Part shown: positions 8,276 to 16,771 of the stretch, piece after piece | Position numbering within the stretch: position 1 is the stretch's first letter | How the letters are laid out: every line of letters begins with the position of its first letter | Source of the DNA: JBFJKD01 sp038106145 | GTDB lineage: Bacteria; Pseudomonadota; Gammaproteobacteria; Pseudomonadales; Porticoccaceae | NCBI GenBank assembly: GCA_038106145.1 | Contig: JAYODD010000003.1 | Span: 124,001-188,000 of the forward strand | Reading direction: 5' to 3' | DNA: 64,000 nt | Position numbers and translations under genes: made by a program | Notes under the pieces: generated by a model | What the model saw: only the letters and a program-made list of their open reading frames with translations | Database searches by the model: none | Told to the model about the DNA's origin: nothing

Positions 8276-8509
8276 TTATTCCGCGGTCGCGGTGAGTTGG
8301 GTCAATAGCGGTCGACCTCGGTCATCGGCGGCGCAGCGGATGACTTTGCCTCGCAGAGAGATGTCCCTGGAGCTGAGCTCGACCAACTGATTAATCGCCT
8401 GGTCTTTGTGCGGGCTGGCAAATAGCACGTCCGCTTCGCTCGCATCGGTCCAGGTCAGCTCCCGGCTGAGCAACTGGCCATCCTGGTTTTCAATGAGATA
8501 CAGCGCCAT
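8276..8509 (-). CDS. small DUF6482-like protein
   Basis: 77-residue acidic cytoplasmic protein (MALYLIENQDGQLLSREL...). I assign it tentatively to the small DUF6482-type proteins common in gammaproteobacteria from the pattern of two or three beta strands, a helix with QAINQLVELSS, and a final strand. The frame extends to 8629, but the ATG at 8509 begins the conserved-looking part. It lies 37 bases upstream of gshA on the same strand. Function unknown. Confidence 0.6.
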   Translation of the reverse strand: MALYLIENQDGQLLSRELTWTDASEADVLFASPHKDQAINQLVELSSRDISLRGKVIRCAADDRGRPLLTQLTATAE

Positions 8510-8657
8510 TGTATTTACAGCTCGTTGGTTGCGGTGGCGATAGTGTAACGGATGCCCCGCACAGGGCAACAGGTAGTTGCCCGCGGGCGCCGTTTGCGGT
8601 CGTTCAGCGGCGGCAAAATCGGTTGCCATGGCGAGGGGCTGAAGCTAAGTTTCGGCG

Positions 8658-9320
8658 TTACCCCGCCCGCGCCAGCATTTTTGCCACTATGCCCCGTTGC
8701 TTTTCTATAACCGGAGCAAAAGGCAGCGCCGCGAAATGCCCGTCGACATAGCGGGCGAGATGTGGCCAGCGCTGGCTATCTACCGTTTCGCCGCCCATGG
8801 ACGCGTTGATAAACTGGGAAACGACGGCAATGTCCGCCAGGGTCAGGGTGTCGCCCACCAGATACTCAAGGTCGCCGATTTCTGCGTTCAGATAGTCGAA
8901 AAGTGGCGGTGCCTTGGCGGCAATAATGGCATCGATTTTTGCCGCGTCGAACTCCCGGCCGAGGGAGCGAAACACGACGCGGTGGCGAAAAGCGGTGGCG
9001 GAGATGGCGCCAGATAGCTCGTAGTCAGCGAATTTTTCGAACCAGGCGACACGACTTTTTAGCAGCGGGTCCGTGGGAATCAGGGGGTGCTCCGGGAAAA
9101 GGTCCTCGAGGTAGCGGCAGATAATTGCGGAATCCTGAATATAATGACCGCCGTGCAGCAACACGGGAATGCGCTTTAGGGGGTTAATTTTTTCATAGCC
9201 TTCCGGAAGCTTAAATGGGGAGACCGGGTCCATCTCGTACTCCAGACCTTTGAGCGCGAGCACGAGGTGGACTTTGCGTACAAACGGGGAGAGCGGTGCG
9301 CCAATAACCTTGATCGTCAT
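8658..9320 (-). CDS. glutathione S-transferase family protein
   Basis: 220-residue soluble GST. The N-terminal thioredoxin-fold domain shows GAPLSPFVRKVHLVL (8-22) and the substrate-binding RIPVLLHGGHYIQDSAIICRYL with cis-Pro and the Gln-Asp-Ser GSH-binding loop. The C-terminal helical domain has GDTLTLADIAVVSQF. ATG 9320, preceded by AGGCAAC, is preferred over an extension to 9368. Ser12 is the likely catalytic residue. Substrate not assignable. Confidence 0.85.
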   Translation of the reverse strand: MTIKVIGAPLSPFVRKVHLVLALKGLEYEMDPVSPFKLPEGYEKINPLKRIPVLLHGGHYIQDSAIICRYLEDLFPEHPLIPTDPLLKSRVAWFEKFADYELSGAISATAFRHRVVFRSLGREFDAAKIDAIIAAKAPPLFDYLNAEIGDLEYLVGDTLTLADIAVVSQFINASMGGETVDSQRWPHLARYVDGHFAALPFAPVIEKQRGIVAKMLARAG

Positions 9321-9518
9321 CACTTGTTGCCTGCCTGAAGAGGTCAGAAATTTGTCAATCCTGGCCATGCTAACAACTGGTTACTGGTGCAACAAGGCAT
9401 GGGATGTAAGGCGTGGGGTTTGTAGTCGTCATCCGCCCGTGGTAAAACATCGAAAAAGTTGACGCGACCCGCGCAACTGGCTGCGCAAACGGCCCTGCGC
9501 GACGACCGGGTGATCGTT

Positions 9519-9962
9519 ATGGCTACACTAGCGGGAATCTGTTATCGCACCGCATCGCGGACCCCCATGCGCGAATTACACGGCTGCACGGTCACCGTGG
9601 ATGGCGGTGTTGCCGATGATTATCGCGGCGCACCCGGCAAGCGACAGGTCACGGTGCTGAGTCTGGAATCCTGGCGGGACGCCTGTGCGGCAGTCGGTGC
9701 CGAATTGCCGTGGACGACGCGCCGGGCGAATTTACTGGTCAGCGGAATGCGGTTTGATCAGTCCCAGGTGGGCAGAACCCTGAAAATCGGCGACCTGGAG
9801 CTGTTGATTACCCGGGAAACCGACCCCTGTTCGCGCATGGAGCAATCCCATATTGGACTACTCGCCGCCCTGCGGCCCGAGTGGCGTGGGGGTGTGTGTT
9901 GTCAGGTGATTGCTCCCGGCCCCATCGCGGTGGGCGATACGGTTGACTTGCTCGAGCCCTGA
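9519..9962 (+). CDS. MOSC-domain protein
   Basis: About 147 residues covering one MOSC domain (Moco sulfurase C-terminal fold), as in small YiiM-like proteins. Motifs are RRANLLVSGM and the cysteine block RETDPCSRMEQ, where the Cys is the conserved MOSC cysteine. MOSC proteins bind sulfur or molybdenum-cofactor derivatives; this one has no partner nearby. ATG 9519 has only a weak ribosome site; GTG 9510 or TTG 9459 remain possible. Confidence 0.78.
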   Translation: MATLAGICYRTASRTPMRELHGCTVTVDGGVADDYRGAPGKRQVTVLSLESWRDACAAVGAELPWTTRRANLLVSGMRFDQSQVGRTLKIGDLELLITRETDPCSRMEQSHIGLLAALRPEWRGGVCCQVIAPGPIAVGDTVDLLEP

Positions 9963-9997
9963 CTCACTCGGCAGTTTAGTGGATAAAAGTCAAACCC

Positions 9998-11461
9998 CTA
10001 CAGGCCCAGCTGCGACCAAAGCTCGTCTACTCTCGCCTTCACTGCACTATCCATGGCGATCGGGCGTCCCCACTCCCGCTGAGTTTCCGCGGGCCATTTA
10101 TGGGTGGCATCCAGCCCCATTTTTGCGCCGAGACCCGAGACGGGTGACGCAAAATCCAGGTAATCGATGGGCGTGTTGTCAACGATTACGGTGTCCCGTG
10201 CAGCGTCCATGCGCGTGCTCAACGCCCACACCACGTCCTGCCAGTTGCGCGCGTCGATATCGGCATCAGTGACGATAACGAACTTGGTGTACATAAACTG
10301 GCGCAGAAAAGACCACACCCCCATCATCACCCGTTTGGCGTGTCCCGGATATTGTTTGTGAATGGTCACTACCGCTACCCGGTAAGAGCAGCCTTCTGGT
10401 GGCAGGTAAAAATCGACAATTTCCGGAAACTGTTTTTGCAGCAGGGGAATAAAAACCTCGTTCAGGGCGAGGCCCAGTACGGACGGTTCGTCCGGTGGCC
10501 GGCCGGTGTAGGTGCTGTGGTAAATCGGCGTGTCGCGGTGGGTGATACGCTCTATGGTCATCACCGGGAAGCGTTCTACTTCGTTGTAGTAGCCAGTGTG
10601 GTCGCCGAACGGGCCCTCCTCCGCATCGTCGCCGGGGGCGATATGGCCTTCGAGAATAAATTCGGCGGTGGCGGGCACCTGCAATTCGTTGCCGATGCAG
10701 GTGGTAACCCGGGTTTTTTGCCCCCGCAGTAAACCCGCGAACGCGTATTCCGAAAGTGTGTCCGGCACAGGTGTGACCGCGCCGAGGGTGGTGGCCGGGT
10801 CGGCGCCGAGGGCGACCGCTACCGGAAAGTTTTCACCGGGGTGGGCGTGTTGCCAGTCGCGAAAATCCAGCGCCCCACCGCGGTGGGGCAGCCAGCGCAT
10901 GATGGCGCGGTTTTTAGTGAGAACCTGCATACGGTAAATGCCGAGGTTCTGCCGCTTTTTTTGCGGTCCGCGGGTTACCACCAACGGCCAGGTTATCAGG
11001 GGTCCGGCATCGCCCGGCCAGCAGGTCTGAATGGGTAGCGCGGCGAGATCGACATCCTCCCCTTCCAGCACGACGGCCTGACAGGGCGCATTTTTGACTT
11101 CGTCCACCGGCATATTCAGCACTTGCTTGAAGGTGCCGCGCTGGGCCCACAGCGCCCTGAAGCTGGCGGGCGGCTCCGGCTCCTTGAGGTAGGCCAACAA
11201 TTTGCCCACGTCCCGTAATTGATCGATGCTCTCTCGCCCCATGGCCAGGGCCACCCGGGTGGTCGTGCCGAACAGGTTGGCCAGCACCGGCGTGGTGTGG
11301 CCCTTCACGTTTTCGAACAACAGGGCGGGGCCGCCACCTTTCAATACCCGGTCGCAGATTTCGGTGATTTCCAGATGGCAATCGACTGCCACGTTGATAC
11401 GTTTGAGTTCGCCCCGCTGTTCGAGAAAGGTGATAAAGGAGCGCAAATCCGCGTGGTGCAT
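9998..11461 (-). CDS. ubiD: 4-hydroxy-3-polyprenylbenzoate decarboxylase UbiD
   Basis: 487-residue prenylated-FMN-dependent decarboxylase of ubiquinone synthesis. It is near-collinear with E. coli UbiD throughout: GGPALLFENVKG, LLAYLKEPEPP, CWPGDAGPLITWPL, the prFMN-binding NLGIYRMQVL, EGPFGDHTGYYNEVERFPV, and the C-terminal PIDYLDFASPVSGLGAKMGLD. It stands alone here; in pseudomonads it usually adjoins rho, which here is about 5 kb away. Confidence 0.96.
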   Translation of the reverse strand: MHHADLRSFITFLEQRGELKRINVAVDCHLEITEICDRVLKGGGPALLFENVKGHTTPVLANLFGTTTRVALAMGRESIDQLRDVGKLLAYLKEPEPPASFRALWAQRGTFKQVLNMPVDEVKNAPCQAVVLEGEDVDLAALPIQTCWPGDAGPLITWPLVVTRGPQKKRQNLGIYRMQVLTKNRAIMRWLPHRGGALDFRDWQHAHPGENFPVAVALGADPATTLGAVTPVPDTLSEYAFAGLLRGQKTRVTTCIGNELQVPATAEFILEGHIAPGDDAEEGPFGDHTGYYNEVERFPVMTIERITHRDTPIYHSTYTGRPPDEPSVLGLALNEVFIPLLQKQFPEIVDFYLPPEGCSYRVAVVTIHKQYPGHAKRVMMGVWSFLRQFMYTKFVIVTDADIDARNWQDVVWALSTRMDAARDTVIVDNTPIDYLDFASPVSGLGAKMGLDATHKWPAETQREWGRPIAMDSAVKARVDELWSQLGL

Positions 11462-11652
11462 AATTCCGCCGTGGCATTCAGATTGGAAAATGGTACGGTA
11501 ACCTTACCGGAAAGCAAAATATAGAAGGCGTTGCAATTTAGCGGCGCGCCAGACCAGTTCTCAGGCATAGCGGGCACTGAGCAAAATCGGTTACTGCAGG
11601 CCGTCGCGATCGCCCGTGATCCGAAAAATTTTCACTAACCGGGAGACAACAT

Positions 11653-12603
11653 ATGAATAAGGTGCAGTTAGGCAACAGCGATCTGCAGGTGGGCCGCCTC
11701 GGCCTGGGGTGTATGGGAATGTCGGAATTCTATGGCGCCGCGGATGATGCGGAGTCCATCAAAACCCTGCATCAGGCGGTGGAACTGGGGGTAAATTTTT
11801 TCGACACGGCGGATATGTACGGTTCGGGGCACAATGAGACATTGATCGGCAAGGCCTTCGCTGGCCGCTGGCGCGACCTGGTGGTGGCCACTAAATTTGG
11901 TATTCTCAGGGGTGAGGGTGGAGAGTTTACCGGCATTTGCGGTCGCCCCGATTATGTAAAATCCGCCTGCGAACAAAGCTTGCGTCGTCTGGGCGTCGAT
12001 ACCATTGACCTGTACTACGCCCATCGTATGGATCCCGACGTGCCCGTTGAGGAGACCGTCGGCGCGATGCAGGATTTGGTCAACGCGGGCAAAGTGCGCT
12101 TCCTCGGCCTCAGCGAGGCGACGCCCGAGCAGATACGCCGCGCTTACAAAGTCCACCCCATTGCCGCCCTGCAAACCGAGTACTCCATGTGGAGCCGGGA
12201 AGTGGAAGAGGAAATACTGGGAATTTGTCGCGATCTGGGCATAGCGTTTGTCGCCTATAGCCCCCTTGGCAGAGGATTTTTAACCGGCAATATCCCCTCG
12301 CGGGAAGCCCTCGCCAGCGACGACTGGCGTTTGCTAAACCCGCGTTTCGCGGAACAGGCCATGGCGCGCAATCAGAGGTTTGTCGCGATCGTCAACGACA
12401 TTGCCGCCGCCAGGGGCATTACGCCGGCGCAGGTGGCGCTGGGTTGGGTGCTTAGTCAGGGCGATGACATTTTTCCCATTCCGGGTACCCGTAAGGTGTC
12501 GCGTCTGCAAGAAAACCTTGCCGCACTGGAAGTGCGGTTCAGTGCCGATGAGCTGAACGAGATACGCGCCCACCTGCCCATGGCGGAAGGCGATCGCTAT
12601 TAG
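11653..12603 (+). CDS. aldo/keto reductase
   Basis: 316-residue NADPH-dependent oxidoreductase of the aldo/keto reductase superfamily, close to the AKR13 (YajO-like) group. The catalytic tetrad is visible as Asp and Tyr in FFDTADMYGSGHNE, Lys in VATKFGI and His in YYAHRMD. The C-terminal NADPH site is PIPGTRKVSRLQENLAAL. GGGAGA lies 8 bases before the ATG. Monocistronic; physiological substrate unknown. Confidence 0.9.
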   Translation: MNKVQLGNSDLQVGRLGLGCMGMSEFYGAADDAESIKTLHQAVELGVNFFDTADMYGSGHNETLIGKAFAGRWRDLVVATKFGILRGEGGEFTGICGRPDYVKSACEQSLRRLGVDTIDLYYAHRMDPDVPVEETVGAMQDLVNAGKVRFLGLSEATPEQIRRAYKVHPIAALQTEYSMWSREVEEEILGICRDLGIAFVAYSPLGRGFLTGNIPSREALASDDWRLLNPRFAEQAMARNQRFVAIVNDIAAARGITPAQVALGWVLSQGDDIFPIPGTRKVSRLQENLAALEVRFSADELNEIRAHLPMAEGDRY

Positions 12604-12736
12604 CCGGGCAAATGGCGAGCAGGTGCGTACCGCGGGCTGATTTTATCGCTGGATGGTGATTTGGGCGGATCCCGTCTGGGCTGGCAACGGGGAATGTCGT
12701 ATGATCCGCGCCTTTGGCGACAGGGCGGAAGCGTAA

Positions 12737-13498
12737 ATGTTTGAATGGCTGGCAAGCCCGGAAGCGTGGGTGGCCCTCGGTACCCTCACCGCTCTTGAGA
12801 TTGTTCTCGGCATCGACAACATTATTTTCATTTCCGTGCTGGTGGGCCGTTTGCCGGAACATCAGCGCGACTTCGCCCGGCGGGTGGGATTGGGCCTGGC
12901 CATGCTCGCCCGCCTCGCGCTGTTGTTCTCCATTTCCTGGGTAATGGGTTTGACGACCCCGTGGTTTTCCGTGTTCGATAACGGCATATCCGGGCGGGAT
13001 ATTATTTTGATAGGCGGCGGGCTTTTCCTGCTCGCCAAAGCCACTCACGAAATAGGCGATAGCCTGGAAGGCGTTGAGGGTGGCGGTGCAGGGGTGGTTG
13101 TCACCGGTCTGGGCACCATGCTGGTACAGATAGCGGTGCTCGATATTGTGTTTTCGCTGGACTCGGTTATTACCGCCGTCGGCTTGGTGGACGAAGTGTC
13201 CATTATGGCCATTGCGATTATGCTGGCGGTGCTGGTGATGCTGTTCGCAGCAAAATCGATTGGAGATTTTGTCGACGCCCACCCCAGCATCAAAATGCTG
13301 GCGCTGTCGTTTCTGATTCTGGTGGGTGTGACCCTGATGATAGAGGGCTTCGATGTGCATGTGCCCAAGGGTTATATATATTTTGCGATGATGTTCTCCG
13401 TGGCCGTGGAAATGTTAAATATCCGCATGCGCAGGAATCGCTCCCAACCCGTGCAGTTGCACAAGCAAATTCGCGAAATCGACGAGAACTCTCCGTGA
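12737..13498 (+). CDS. TerC-family integral membrane protein
   Basis: 253 residues, about seven to eight hydrophobic helices. Conserved intramembrane acidic sites are Glu21/Asp27 in TALEIVLGIDNIIF and Asp142 in FSLDSVITAVG, the hallmark of the TerC/YgjT family, members of which export Mn or act in tellurite resistance. In the short form, as here, no CBS domains follow. The downstream DUF3147 gene may be cotranscribed (gap under 40 bases). Confidence 0.88.
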   Translation: MFEWLASPEAWVALGTLTALEIVLGIDNIIFISVLVGRLPEHQRDFARRVGLGLAMLARLALLFSISWVMGLTTPWFSVFDNGISGRDIILIGGGLFLLAKATHEIGDSLEGVEGGGAGVVVTGLGTMLVQIAVLDIVFSLDSVITAVGLVDEVSIMAIAIMLAVLVMLFAAKSIGDFVDAHPSIKMLALSFLILVGVTLMIEGFDVHVPKGYIYFAMMFSVAVEMLNIRMRRNRSQPVQLHKQIREIDENSP

Positions 13499-13535
13499 TA
13501 ACCACTCGGTCTCCCTTCCCGGACAAGTGCTCGGT

Positions 13536-13878
13536 GTGATCTATTACCGGGTTAAACTGGTTATTTCCCCCGTATTGATGGTGGCGGTTTCCGCAGTCGC
13601 CAGGCGCCGTACGCCGCGCGGTGGCCTGCTGGCCTCGCAGCCCCTGGTTTCGGTGCTGGCCATGATCTGGCTGTATCTGGACCAGGGGTGTGGAAAAGGT
13701 CAGCGCGCTGGCCACCAGCGTGTTCTGGCTGGTGTTGCCTTCTCTGGTCCTGTTTGTCGCATTGCCATTGTTGCTCAGGCAGGGGTTGAACTTTAGCCTG
13801 GGCCTCGCCGCGGGGCTTGCGGCGGCCTGCTACGGTTTGATGATGGTTGCATTGACTCACTACGGCATAAAACTATAG
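13536..13878 (+). pseudogene. DUF3147 membrane protein gene, frameshifted
   Basis: Two overlapping frames together encode one DUF3147-like protein. The first part (GTG 13536: MIYYRVKLVISPVLMVAV...LVSVLAMIWLYLDQG) breaks off near 13686. The second continues at VEKVSALATSVFWLVLPSLV and ends with YGLMMVALTHYGIKL at 13878. Homologues read LYxxTGDVEKVSALA without a break, so two bases appear lost, or one gained, in the GGGGTGTGG stretch at about 13684-13692. Either a young pseudogene or a sequence error; the intact protein would be about 115 residues with four helices. Confidence 0.7.
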
Positions 13879-14108
13879 TTTTGGGCGGGCGCCACGCAGG
13901 CGAAACTTATTCCCCAGGCTCTCCCGGTCAGCCCCTGCGCACCCTGCGCTTAACACCCCCGTTAAAAGGTTGCAGCGCGCACAGGATTAACGCGCCGCAG
14001 TAAGATTTCGTCGTTAATTTATTGCGCGCAACGCTTGGTATTTCCTTTACCGCTCGGTAACATGGGGCGCGCTGAACCGTTGTACTCATCTTTCAGGGGG
14101 ACTTTAAC

Positions 14109-15494
14109 GTGTCTGGAATTTTAAGTTACGGGGCCTATGTTCCGTATTACCGTCTTACGCGACAGGCGTTGGGCGGCGGCAAAGGAGAGCGGGCGGTTGC
14201 CAGCTTTGACGAAGATGCCGTATCCATGGCGGTAGAGGCGGGTCGCGAGGCGCTGAGTGGGTCAGATGTGGCGCTGGATAGCGTTATATTCGCAACCACC
14301 AGTCCCCCTTATGCGGAAAAACTCAACACCACAACGGTCGCCGTGGCCCTCGATTTGCCGTCGTCGGTAGCGAGTATGGAGCTGAGCGGCAACAGTCGCA
14401 TGGGGCTGGCTGCCCTGCTATTGGCTGCGGATCTCGGTAAGGCCGGGCGCACCTCCCTGGTATGCTGTGGCGACGTTGTGGTCGGCGCCCCCGGTGGCGC
14501 CCGCGAACGGGACAGCGGTGATGGAGCCGTGGCATTTGTCACGGGTCCCGGCGAAAAGGCCATCGCGAAGGTGCGTGGCGGTGCGTCCAGTACCACAGAG
14601 ATACTCGATGTATGGCGTTTGCCCACCGATCGCTTTGCACGACAGTGGGAAGAGCGTTTTGGCGTCGAGGTGCTGGGTCCGGTCAGTATCGACACGGCAA
14701 AGCGCGCGCTGGAAAACGCCGGAGTGACGCCGGATAGCCTGGCGGCGGTGATTCTGGACGCAACCAACAAACGGGATGTTGCCGGTATTCCACGGGCGCT
14801 GGGGCTGAGACCCGAACAGCTGGCCGATATGCTGGGGGATACCGTTGGCCGCACCGGTGCAGCGCACTCCGGCCTGGCACTGGCGCAGGTACTGGATACG
14901 GCGGCACCGGGGGACCTTATTCTGGTATTGTCCACCGCCGACGGTTGCGATGCGGTGGTGCTGGAAGTCACCGCAGCCATCCGCGATGGCCGCCCCAGGC
15001 GCGCAGTCGGCCAGTGGCTGGCTTCGAAAAACAATGATCTTCCCTACAATACCTATTTGAAGTGGCGGGGAATCTTACCCTTCGAGCCTCCCCGCCGTCC
15101 GGACCCGAGTCGCCCTGCGGCGCCGATTATGAAACGCCACGAACTGTGGAAATACGCTTTCTATGGATCGCGCTGTGCATGCGGGCAGGGCCATCTGCCG
15201 CCACAACGGGTGTGCGTCAAATGTCGGGCGGTGGACAAAATGACGCCGGAACCGTTTGCCGAGGAGCCCTGCAGAATCACTACCTTTACCCTCGATCATC
15301 TGGCCTACAGTTTGCAGCCGCCGGTGGTTTCCATGGTGGTGGATTTTGATAAAGGCGGGCGCCTTGCCTGCGAGTTGACGGATGGCGACCCGCGTGCGGT
15401 AAAAATTGGCAATCGGCTAGAAATGACGTTTCGCCGGCTCTATACCGGGCAGGGCGTACACAACTATTTCTGGAAAGCGAGACCACTACGCTAG
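14109..15494 (+). CDS. HMG-CoA-synthase-like domain fused to DUF35 (zinc ribbon-OB)
   Basis: 461-residue fusion. Residues 1 to about 310 have the ketoacyl-synthase-III/HMG-CoA-synthase fold (GAYVPYYRL, ATTSPPYAEKLNTT, GDGAVAFVTG, GRTGAAHSGLALAQVL). Residues about 335-461 are a DUF35 module: a zinc ribbon with CACGQGH and CVKC, then an OB fold (ITTFTLDHLAYS...). Where family enzymes carry the nucleophilic Cys (archaeal EFACKAG), this chain has ELSGNSRMG with Ser96, so classical thioester condensation is doubtful. GTG 14109 follows AGGGGG. The thiolase gene starts 10 bases downstream. Role inferred: acyl-CoA condensation or thiolytic cleavage, possibly of branched or steroid-like acyl chains. 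Confidence 0.82.
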   Translation: MSGILSYGAYVPYYRLTRQALGGGKGERAVASFDEDAVSMAVEAGREALSGSDVALDSVIFATTSPPYAEKLNTTTVAVALDLPSSVASMELSGNSRMGLAALLLAADLGKAGRTSLVCCGDVVVGAPGGARERDSGDGAVAFVTGPGEKAIAKVRGGASSTTEILDVWRLPTDRFARQWEERFGVEVLGPVSIDTAKRALENAGVTPDSLAAVILDATNKRDVAGIPRALGLRPEQLADMLGDTVGRTGAAHSGLALAQVLDTAAPGDLILVLSTADGCDAVVLEVTAAIRDGRPRRAVGQWLASKNNDLPYNTYLKWRGILPFEPPRRPDPSRPAAPIMKRHELWKYAFYGSRCACGQGHLPPQRVCVKCRAVDKMTPEPFAEEPCRITTFTLDHLAYSLQPPVVSMVVDFDKGGRLACELTDGDPRAVKIGNRLEMTFRRLYTGQGVHNYFWKARPLR

Positions 15495-15504
15495 GAGGTT
15501 GGCG

Positions 15505-16689
15505 ATGGCTAGTAACGGTATTAAAGACAGAGTTGCGATCGTGGGCATGGGCTGTACCCAGTTTGGTGAACACTGGGACCGGGATGCCGCGGATATGCTG
15601 GTCGAGGCGGCTGGCGAAGCGTATCAGTCCGCCGGCGTAAACCCTGATGATGTGGATGCCTACTGGTTGGGTACCTTTGCCAGCGGCATTTCCGGCATGG
15701 TGTTGTCGGAAGCGCTGAAAACATCCTATAAACCGGTTACCCGCGTTGAAAATATGTGTGCGACAGGCAGTGAAGCCCTGCGCAATGCGGCCTACGCGGT
15801 GGCCAGTGGCGCCTACGACCTGGTGATGGCCATCGGTGTGGAAAAACTCAAGGATGGGGGTTATTCCGGGTTGGTGGTGCCCACTCCCGACGGCGACGGC
15901 ACCGAATCGAGCATGACGGCTCCGGCGATGTTTTCCCTGTTAGCACCCGCTTATTGCAAAAAATACGGGGTCGAGGAAGGTCAACTAAAAGATGTGCTGT
16001 CGCGCACCGCCTGGAAAAACCACGTCGCCGGGGCCAAAAACCCCAAGGCGCAGTTCCGCAAGGAAGTGCCGATGGAGACCATCTGTAAATCGCCGTCCAT
16101 CGCTGGAATGTTTGGCGTGTTTGACTGTTCCGGCGTGGCGGACGGTTCCGCTGCGGCCATTTTGTGCCGGGCGGAAGATGCTCTTAAGTACACGGACAAA
16201 CCGGTTTATCTCAAAGCATTTTCCATTGCCGCGGGACCGAATGAAGGCTTCATCAGCGGGGACTACGACTTCACCACCTTTCAGGAAGTCGCTGCCTCCG
16301 CGCAAGATGCTTACCAGCAGGCGGGGGTTACGAATCCCCGTGAACAGATCGGCATGGCGGAAGTACACGACTGCTTTACTGCCACGGAACTGGTGTTGAT
16401 GGAAGACATGGGGTTTTCCCCTCGCGGCGAGGGCTGGAAGGACGTTCTCGCCGGCCGCTTTGACGGCGATGGTGCCCAGCCGGTCAATCCCGACGGTGGC
16501 TTGAAAAGTTTTGGCCATCCGATTGGCGCCAGCGGTTTGCGTATGATGTACGAGATGTGGCTACAGTTTCGCGGCGAGGCGGGGGAGCGGCAGATCGCCA
16601 ATCCAAAACTCGGGCTCACCCACAACCTGGGTGGTCAGCCGGGGCGTTGCGTCAGTTTCGTGTCGATTGTCGGGCGCGAGATTGGCTGA
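15505..16689 (+). CDS. SCP2-type thiolase (acetyl-CoA acetyltransferase family)
   Basis: 394-residue thiolase of the SCP-x/archaeal acetoacetyl-CoA thiolase type. Active-site elements are intact: Cys85 in VENMCATGSEAL, VHDCFTATEL, and GHPIGASGLRMM. A strong AGGAGG overlapping the previous stop sits 6 bases from ATG 15505, so that start was taken over TTG 15499. It is translationally close to the HMGCS-like/DUF35 protein and probably forms a complex with it. An intrinsic terminator follows. Confidence 0.88.
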   Translation: MASNGIKDRVAIVGMGCTQFGEHWDRDAADMLVEAAGEAYQSAGVNPDDVDAYWLGTFASGISGMVLSEALKTSYKPVTRVENMCATGSEALRNAAYAVASGAYDLVMAIGVEKLKDGGYSGLVVPTPDGDGTESSMTAPAMFSLLAPAYCKKYGVEEGQLKDVLSRTAWKNHVAGAKNPKAQFRKEVPMETICKSPSIAGMFGVFDCSGVADGSAAAILCRAEDALKYTDKPVYLKAFSIAAGPNEGFISGDYDFTTFQEVAASAQDAYQQAGVTNPREQIGMAEVHDCFTATELVLMEDMGFSPRGEGWKDVLAGRFDGDGAQPVNPDGGLKSFGHPIGASGLRMMYEMWLQFRGEAGERQIANPKLGLTHNLGGQPGRCVSFVSIVGREIG

Positions 16690-16702
16690 TATCCAGTGCA
16701 GC

Positions 16703-16731
16703 AAAAAACCCGGCAAAAGCCGGGTTTTTTT
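16703..16731. terminator. bidirectional intrinsic terminator
   Basis: CCCGGC-AAAA-GCCGGG stem-loop (16709-16724) flanked by six A on the left and seven T on the right. It can end both the thiolase transcript (plus) and the convergent rho transcript (minus). Confidence 0.9.
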
Positions 16732-16771
16732 GTGCGCCTTAAAAATAATGCGCAATAAGTTGCGCGCACTT

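Noticed and set aside
12539..13360. 273-residue minus-strand ORF opposite terC
   Set aside because: Gln/His-rich translation with no family pattern; the plus strand encodes an intact TerC protein there.
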